From Larix kaempferi (Eukaryota > Streptophyta > Pinopsida > Pinales > Pinaceae): a stretch of 64,000 nt of DNA. The notes under the pieces are model-generated. The model worked only from the letters and a program-made list of their open reading frames with translations, did no database searches and had not been told where the DNA came from. The stretch covers positions 5,625,001 through 5,689,000 of the forward strand of contig BSBM01000372.1 in the NCBI GenBank assembly GCA_027924585.1. The letters are read 5' to 3'. Positions within the stretch are counted from its first letter, which is position 1, and each line of letters starts with the position of its first letter. Below are positions 57,872 to 64,000 of the stretch, in pieces. The position numbers were made by a program, and so were the translations under genes.

Positions 57872-59493
57872 ATGGGACTTGTTGTCCCCCAAGTCAAAGA
57901 TTCTCAGCCGACAACTAAGAACATGGGTGTCGGATTGTACCCCTCATTGTTGGGATCTTTTGATTTCCCTGCACCAATTCATTTTATTGGAACCATTTCC
58001 GATAATGCGCCTCCTCCATTGAATAATGTACCATTCCGTACTTCATATTTTGATGATCCATGGACCTTACCGTCCCTGAGTTCCATGTTTGGAGACATTG
58101 CGTATGTTGTAATGGCTATGCCAATGTCTCCTACTGAGATTGCATATCAAGATATTCAACAAGCCACTGCAGAGCCGGATCTTTCCTCTTCATGGACAGA
58201 GGAGGAAGATCCCATTATGCTGTCGGAATGGGTAGTCGACTAATCTTGTTCGCATGATTGTCTTGATGGTACTTTACCTTCAGATGAATCTATTCTTGAG
58301 GCCATGTGTGGTAGTGAAAGACCTTGGGAAGACATGCATCATCGCTCCCATTTTCTTCCCAACCTGGATCTTATCGAGCAAGAAGAGTTTAGGACGACTC
58401 TTTTCGAGATGGTTGGTCACCCTGTGGTTCCTTGGGATTCGCATGGGATTTACATAGAGGGGAATATGGATAATATTTCCCCTACCACACCGATCAACAT
58501 TTCTCGTACCCCTGGAAAGGTTGAGAACATTTACATTGGTGCTAATTACTCTATTGAGGAGGTTCGCATTTACACCGAATTGTTTAAGGAACTTCGGGAG
58601 GCTTTCGCTTGATCATATGAGGAGATGCCAGGAATAGACCCTAGCATTATCGAACACGAGATTAGAACATATCCCAATGCTAAGCCGGTTTGACAACGCC
58701 TTTGTGCTGTGAACCCTAGAAAGGCAGCCACGATCAAGGAAGAGGTGGAGAAATTGCTTAAGGCTGGTTTTATCTACCCAGTTCCCCTTACCGAATGGGT
58801 GTTGAATCTCATTCATGTGGATAAGAAGTAGGGAACTATCCATGTATGCATTGATTTTAGAGACCTGAAGCATGCATGTCCGAAAGATAATTTCCCCACT
58901 CCATTCATAGATCAAATCTTGGATGTTTGTGCAGGAAGCGAAGTTTTTCAATTATGGACGCCTTTTCAATATATAACCAGATACAGATAAAACCCAAGGA
59001 CCAACATAAGACTACTTTCATTTTCCCTTGGGGTACATTTGCATACTGGAAAATGCCCTTCGGCCTTAAAAACCATGGAGCCACTTTTCAACATGCTATG
59101 ACCTACCCCTTTCATGCCCTTAAACGCATAGTGGAGGCATACTTGGATTATCTTGCTGGCCAGTCTCGCAAGAGAGTGGACCACCCCAAGCACCTCCATT
59201 TGATTCTCGAAAGATGTATATGCTACAAGATTCGGTTAAATCCCAATAAGTGCATCTTTGTTGTGAAAACGGGTTGCCTTCTAGGTTTCATAGTTTCAAA
59301 AGAGAGTATTAGAGTCGATCCTATGAAAGTTGAGGCAATACTTCGGCTTCCTACTCTATGCAATTTACTTCAACTTCATAGCCTCCAAGGGAGAGCCACT
59401 TTTCTATGTCCCTTTGTAGTGAATTATGCTAGTCTTACCAAAGGTTTTGCGTGCTTGTTGAAGAAAGACACACTGTTTATCTGGGATGAGTGA
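57872..59493 (+). pseudogene. Reverse transcriptase of element C
   Basis: The linker (57,872-58,243) leads to the RT start at 58,304 and, after a frameshift near 58,950, to FSIMDAFSIYNQI, PWGTFAYWKMPFGLKNHGAT and AYLDYLAG, where the second catalytic Asp of the LDD motif is Tyr. Other stops lie at 58,241, 58,610, 58,690 and 58,829. It is inactive on both counts. The thumb continues through SLQGRATFLCPFVVNYASLT. Confidence 0.88.
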
Positions 59494-60180
59494 TCCCATC
59501 AGTCTTTCGATGCTCTTAAGAAAGCTTTAGTATCATCCCCTCTGCTTAGTCCGCCCGACTTCGCAAGAGATTTTATACTTTATGTGGCCATGTCTCAAGA
59601 TACAATTGGCATGGTCTTAGTTCAGGTTGATGATGTGCTCATGTGATCTATTACCGTAGTCAAAATATAGTAGACGCTGAGCTGAGATACACTCATGTGG
59701 AGAAGTTCTCACTTGCGACTGTTCATGCAGTCCAATGTTTAATGCATTACATCATGCTTAGGAAAACCACAGTCATAGCACATATCAATCCATTTCAGTT
59801 TGTTATATCACGACATCTTATAGGGCGAAAGTACAATAAATGGATTTTGATCCTTCAAGAGTTTGATCTTGATCTTGCTTCGGCAAAGTCAGTGAAATCC
59901 TTTGCTTTTGCTGAGCTCATGTCAAACCTTCTGCAACTTGACGAGGATATTGTCCATGAAGATTCCTTTGTGGATGAGCACTTATTCCTTATCTCATCTA
60001 TGGACCCTTGGTATGGGGATATCATTTTATATCTTCAAACTTTGAAGTTTCCTTCACACTATTCATCAGACAAACGACGGCGTGTGAAACACCATGCTAA
60101 AGATTATACCATCATCGGCGACACTTTGTATCGTCGAGGAAAGGATTCTATCCTTCGTCATTGTTTGACTCATGAATAAG
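59494..60180 (+). pseudogene. RNase H and linker of element C
   Basis: LYVAMSQDTIGMVLVQ is followed by a frameshift at about 59,643, then RSQNIVDAELRYTHVEKFSL and the linker NKWILILQEFDLDLA ... YTIIGDTLYRRGKDSILRHC leading into integrase. It matches A and B in order and length. Confidence 0.85.
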
Positions 60181-61251
60181 CGGAGCGTGTTCTTAATGAT
60201 TGCCATGTTGGGGCGTGTGGTGGTCACTTCTCTGGGCTTGCGACAACCCAACGCATTATGCAAGCTAGTTACTTTTGGCCTTTGATCTTCAAGGATTGTA
60301 TGAACGTCGTAAAGAGATGTCACCCTTGCCAGGTGTTTTCTCGGAATGTACACTCACATCCTGCATCCCTTCATCTAGTCGTCACCTTCATTGCCTTCAC
60401 CAAGTGGGGGGTGAATTTCATGGATTTCAAACTAGCTTCAGATGGGGGGCATCACCATATCATTGTGTCTATGGACTACTTTCTAAATGGGTTGAGGCCA
60501 TGCCTACCATAAAAGCCGATGGTGCTACAACAGCCCACTTCGTATTCAATCAGATTATCACTCAGTTCGATATTCTGAAAGAGATTGTCATTGACCATGG
60601 CAGTCACTTTCAGAACAAGATGATGGCGGATTTGTCACTCAAGCTTAGGTTTCATGAAGAACATTCATATTCTTACTACCCCCAAGCGAATGGTCAGGTT
60701 GAGGCAGTAATAAGTCCTTAAAAACCATTCTCCAATGTACCATCCAGCAAAGCAAGAGCAACTCGCATATTATGTTATACCCTGCTTTGTGGGCATATCG
60801 AACCGTAGTTAATACTACCACCGGGTTCTCACCGTTTCAGCTAGTACACGGTGTGGAGTCTATATTATTGATTGAATGCGAAATCTCTTCGTTAAAACTA
60901 GCCATAGAGGTCCTGCCTGACACCTAGGATATTGAGCAACATTTGATCCACCTTGAGTAGCTTGACGAGCAACGTTGAGATGTTTCCATGGCTATAGATA
61001 CCAATAAGCGTCATGTCAAGGTCAAGTATGATAGGTATGTCCATCCCTAGCAATATACTGAAGGTGACTTGGTCCTCTTATATGACCAGGCTAAAGAACC
61101 CCTGGGGGTAGGCAAGTTTAACCTCATGTGGCATAGTCCTTACATCGTGAGGTGTGTCCTTGAGAAAGGAGCCTACGAATTGGAAGATTATGAAGGGAAT
61201 GCCATGAAGGAGCCTAGAAATGGGCTCTACCTCAAGCGATATTACGCTTGA
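60181..61251 (+). pseudogene. Integrase of element C
   Basis: The zinc-binding region NDCHVGACGGH ... RCHPCQVFSRN is followed by the core GVNFMDFKLASDGGHHHIIV (Asp), then after a frameshift VIDHGSHFQNKM (Asp) and YYPQANGQVEAV (Glu). The C-terminal frame 61,069-61,251 has WHSPYIVRCVLEKGAYELED. Stops and two frameshifts interrupt it. Confidence 0.87.
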
Positions 61252-61361
61252 TCTTATAGCTTGAGCTAGTACTTTTGTATACTATTGTATAGTTGCTTCT
61301 CTACATAGTTAGGTTTCTTGTTGTTTTTTGGTCTACTGATTCGCTTCCATTTGGTTGACAA

Positions 61362-61784
61362 ATGTCAGCGGAATATCCTATGTTCTTAGGATTCACGGAT
61401 GGTGCTAGCCATCATATGCAGCAGCTCACTTCTACTGCCTGGGTTATTTATTCACCGAACCATAAGATTGTGTGTTCAGGAATTGCATGTCTCAGTCCTA
61501 CATTCAACAATTTGGCTCAGTACAGTGCTATAGTTGAGCTACTTCGAGATTCTATTTTGTATGGCATCCAGTTTTTAGAAGTCCTCTTGGATTCAGAACT
61601 GGTTGTGTCTCAATTGAATAGTCAGTACCATGTGAGGGATCCTACTTTACTACGGAGGTTCTTAAGGGTAAGACTCTTGGAACGTCATTTTGTTTCCATT
61701 ACATACATTCATGTTCCAAGAATTTTTAATCATGCATCTGATGCATATGCTAACTATGTCCTAGATTGGCATTTGTCACATTGA
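61362..61784 (+). pseudogene. Archaeal-type RNase H (aRNH) of element C, open but mutated
   Basis: This is the only uninterrupted copy of the three (140 residues). It has FTDGASHH (Asp), LLDSELVVSQLN (Asp) and HASDAYANYVLDW (Asp), but the catalytic Glu of the NNxAEY motif is Gln (NNLAQYSAI). It begins 111 bp after the integrase frame ends. Its stop lies 181 bp from the stop of the converging PMD gene. Confidence 0.85.
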
Positions 61785-61964
61785 TAATGAAGAACACAAA
61801 TAAACATACATTCATACATTTGTACATACACATATAGTAGAACCGGAGAATCATAGTTTATATATAAATAACATGTCCAAAATGGTAGTGTCACAATACA
61901 AAACTGGAGCCCGTAGCTCTCAAAAATATACATATCGATACAAAAATATGGGACTCTAAGATGT

Positions 61965-63645
61965 CTAAGCCCCATGTGGAGGCCTATATGCCTCGGTAGG
62001 ATGTGTCTGATAGTAATAATGTACTGTGTTGGCTATGCGCTGCAGTAGTCATACCCAGGTGCTCGGTACTCCCACAACATGGCACTGCATATCCTCTGGC
62101 AGTCACGCTACCTCAATCATGGTAACCCTATCGGTCATGCAGGATAGGTTGACCCCCATGGTCTCTAATGTGTGCTCTGTTGTAGCGCTAACTACCTCTC
62201 CACCCCTGCTCCATTGATGATGTCTCGGGAAACCCTCTGGTCTTTGCGGCCCAGTATCTATGAGAAAACAACAGAATGTCAATATGTGATACCACCCCCA
62301 AAAAATATTTTTGCATTTTCATAGAAATCAAAAATCCCAAAAATATTTAATACACAAAAACATAAAAAGAGTAACATATTGATGTCTCCGCACATGGCTT
62401 CTGGAGGAAGCAACATATCGTGATCACCGTGGAAGTCTATCCCTCCATAAGGTTATTCATCAATGGCTATGACATGTCGGTCTCACCAGTGAAAGAACTC
62501 ATCTGTATATGGTGATGCCTGTTGGCCACCACCCTATCGTGTTAGTACCTCATCCCACCGAGTTAAGTCTAGGTCACAAAGACTATAATGAGGCACTTCA
62601 ACTCTCGGACTTAGCCCTGGCACTCTCTCGAATAAAAAGCTGCATAGTATACTGCTGTATCCAAAAATTTTTGCCTCCCCATGCTTGCACTCCATTAACT
62701 GGGTCTTCATAGAGACCAATAACATTGTGCACCAGTCATATATCATGGGTCACATGCACTCTGCAGCATAGAACATCGCTGGCCTTGAATCCTGGTGTAG
62801 AGTTGCCGAACTTGTAATCTTGACGAGAGTGGACAGTATAATCTTCATGCTCAGACTGACTATGGCTCCAATGGGTACCTGATTCCCCACCTTTCGGGTG
62901 CTTGGAAGACAGTACTGCTCTATAAATTCAGGAATGATGATCCCACCACGCATAGTACGAGATCTAAGACTTGCCACTTCTCCTCGATGGGACAATCCTG
63001 TAATGAAATATATGTCATCCACCTCCAAGGAGAGTGTTTGACCATCCAGGTTGAAATTTTGTGCGTCTATGTCCCAGTGGTCTATCAAGAGATAGAGCAA
63101 TTAGTTTTGGGCCCTCAAACCCCCAATGCTCCAGAATTTGAAAATCCCACATGCTTGTAATGCTTGTCATGCAGGAAAATCATGACGGGCGGCCTCATCC
63201 ACAAGGTCCTGCTCCCTTTCCCTCCACTCTAGAACCATCCTGGAGGAAGAAACACAAATATTTTATCCTTTTACATTTAAAAACCAACTTTACGGCTGTA
63301 CCCGAGGGCTATTTAGAAAATAGAGGCATCTACCCATGGTCAACTCATGCATTGACCACATGTAGCAGGCCCTACCCATGACCCGTATAACGGTATCCCA
63401 CGTACAACGCTGTGACCAAATAGGGCTTTCCCAATAGAAAATTGGACCACTAAAAAATAAAATAAAAACTACCAAATGAAAAAGAAGGATGAGATAGCTA
63501 ACCTGCTCCAGGTGTCTCGACGAACGGATGCCTGTAGCTCCGAGAATCAGTGACTAAAATCCAAGGTGAAAACTAACCAAAAAATCCAATTTGGGTAACA
63601 AGTGAAAATGAATTGTAAATTGTAATTTTTTATTACTATTTATAG
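61965..63645 (-). pseudogene. Antisense plant mobile domain (PMD) gene of element C, 3 exons
   Basis: Minus strand: TATA box CTATAAATAG (63,645-63,636); exon 1 to a donor at 63,501; acceptor CTTCCTCCAG before exon 2 at 63,239 (ATG 63,238); exon 2 to 62,380; exon 3 62,257-61,965. Exon 2 keeps a 116-residue open stretch with FNLDGQTLSLEVDDIYFITG and SHRGEVASLRSRT, and then GLSPRVEVP. The exon-2 donor has mutated from GT to AT (62,379-62,378). In-frame stops lie near 63,200, 63,103 and 62,752. Sites agree with copies A and B. Confidence 0.8.
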
Positions 63646-64000
63646 TTTTGGAAACCCACTTGTCTATATTTTTTTCCGTTTTAAGCTGTTTTGGACTAAT
63701 GTGATGTCTTGGAGTAGCATTTTGAACAGATTTCTTCAACGAGAGTTGTGTTTTTTATCGTTTCGCGCCTACGACAGGTATATTTCACACATGGCATATA
63801 GGTTAGATGTCATTTTCACATGCATTATGTATTTGACCTTTTGACTGTTTTCATTAACCCTAGGTGCGACAACGCTTCTTAATATACACGAAGCTTTCAC
63901 ATTGTTATAGAAGTTTCGTTATTTGGAGGTAGGGCCTATCTGACCATGGTTGCCCTAGTTAGAGCCCTTTTATGCCTTTTGGCTCCCATGTTGTTGTCTC
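63646..64000 (+). other. Start of 3' region of element C, cut by window end
   Basis: It is collinear (inverted) with 43,600-44,260 of element B. No frame is seen. The 3' LTR should follow about 1.5-2 kb beyond the window. Confidence 0.7.

Larger units (their letters stand above)
52239..64000 (+). mobile_element. Element C: Tat-type Ty3/gypsy retrotransposon, longest copy
   Basis: On the + strand: 5' LTR, tRNA-Arg primer site, 1.6-kb leader, long gag, protease, RT-RNase H, integrase, archaeal-type RNase H, then the PMD gene on the minus strand and the start of the 3' region. The 3' LTR lies beyond the window. It is the only copy here that still has leader and full gag. All frames carry stops. 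Confidence 0.88.

Overview
This is a gene-poor window of nuclear DNA from a land plant, built almost entirely of nested and rearranged retrotransposons. The Tat-type Ty3/gypsy elements with a second (archaeal-type) RNase H, the plant mobile domain (PMD) genes, the tRNA-Arg and initiator-Met primer sites and the AT-rich spacers all indicate a vascular plant with a large genome. A gymnosperm is plausible, but the sequence alone does not settle this. No intact host gene, tRNA, rRNA or CRISPR was found, and every element gene carries stops, frameshifts or truncations.

Left part (1-19,040): a Ty1/copia element on the + strand (protease fragment 9,844-10,041; integrase, RT and RNase H 15,254-18,329; 3' LTR from 18,428) is split by two insertions. 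One is a minus-strand LTR retrotransposon whose very long LTR spans 2,212-9,843, followed by an initiator-Met primer site and leader. The other is a 5.2-kb TG...CA insertion (10,042-15,253) flanked by a 5-bp ATTGT target duplication, which behaves like a giant solo LTR of the same broad family.

Middle part (19,040-31,400): AT-rich sequence with tandem duplications; a 1.1-kb near-perfect inverted repeat of coding-like sequence (about 21,586-22,710) with a TATA box and small first exon pointing towards it (22,911-23,230); a decayed L1-type LINE (24,633-27,180); and an unassigned minus-strand coding remnant with an LTR-like promoter (29,640-31,456).

Right part (31,395-64,000): three related Tat-type elements, here called A (minus), B (minus) and C (plus). 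A and B are in tandem and share one LTR (41,437-42,361). B and C stand head to head, 5' LTRs facing each other across a 245-bp spacer with inverted ends. Order in each element: gag, protease, RT-RNase H, integrase, a separate archaeal-type RNase H ORF, then on the opposite strand a three-exon PMD gene with its own TATA box, then a polypurine tract and 3' LTR. A and B have lost the leader and most of gag by deletions that start at the LTR/primer-site boundary. C keeps a long gag but runs off the window before its 3' LTR.
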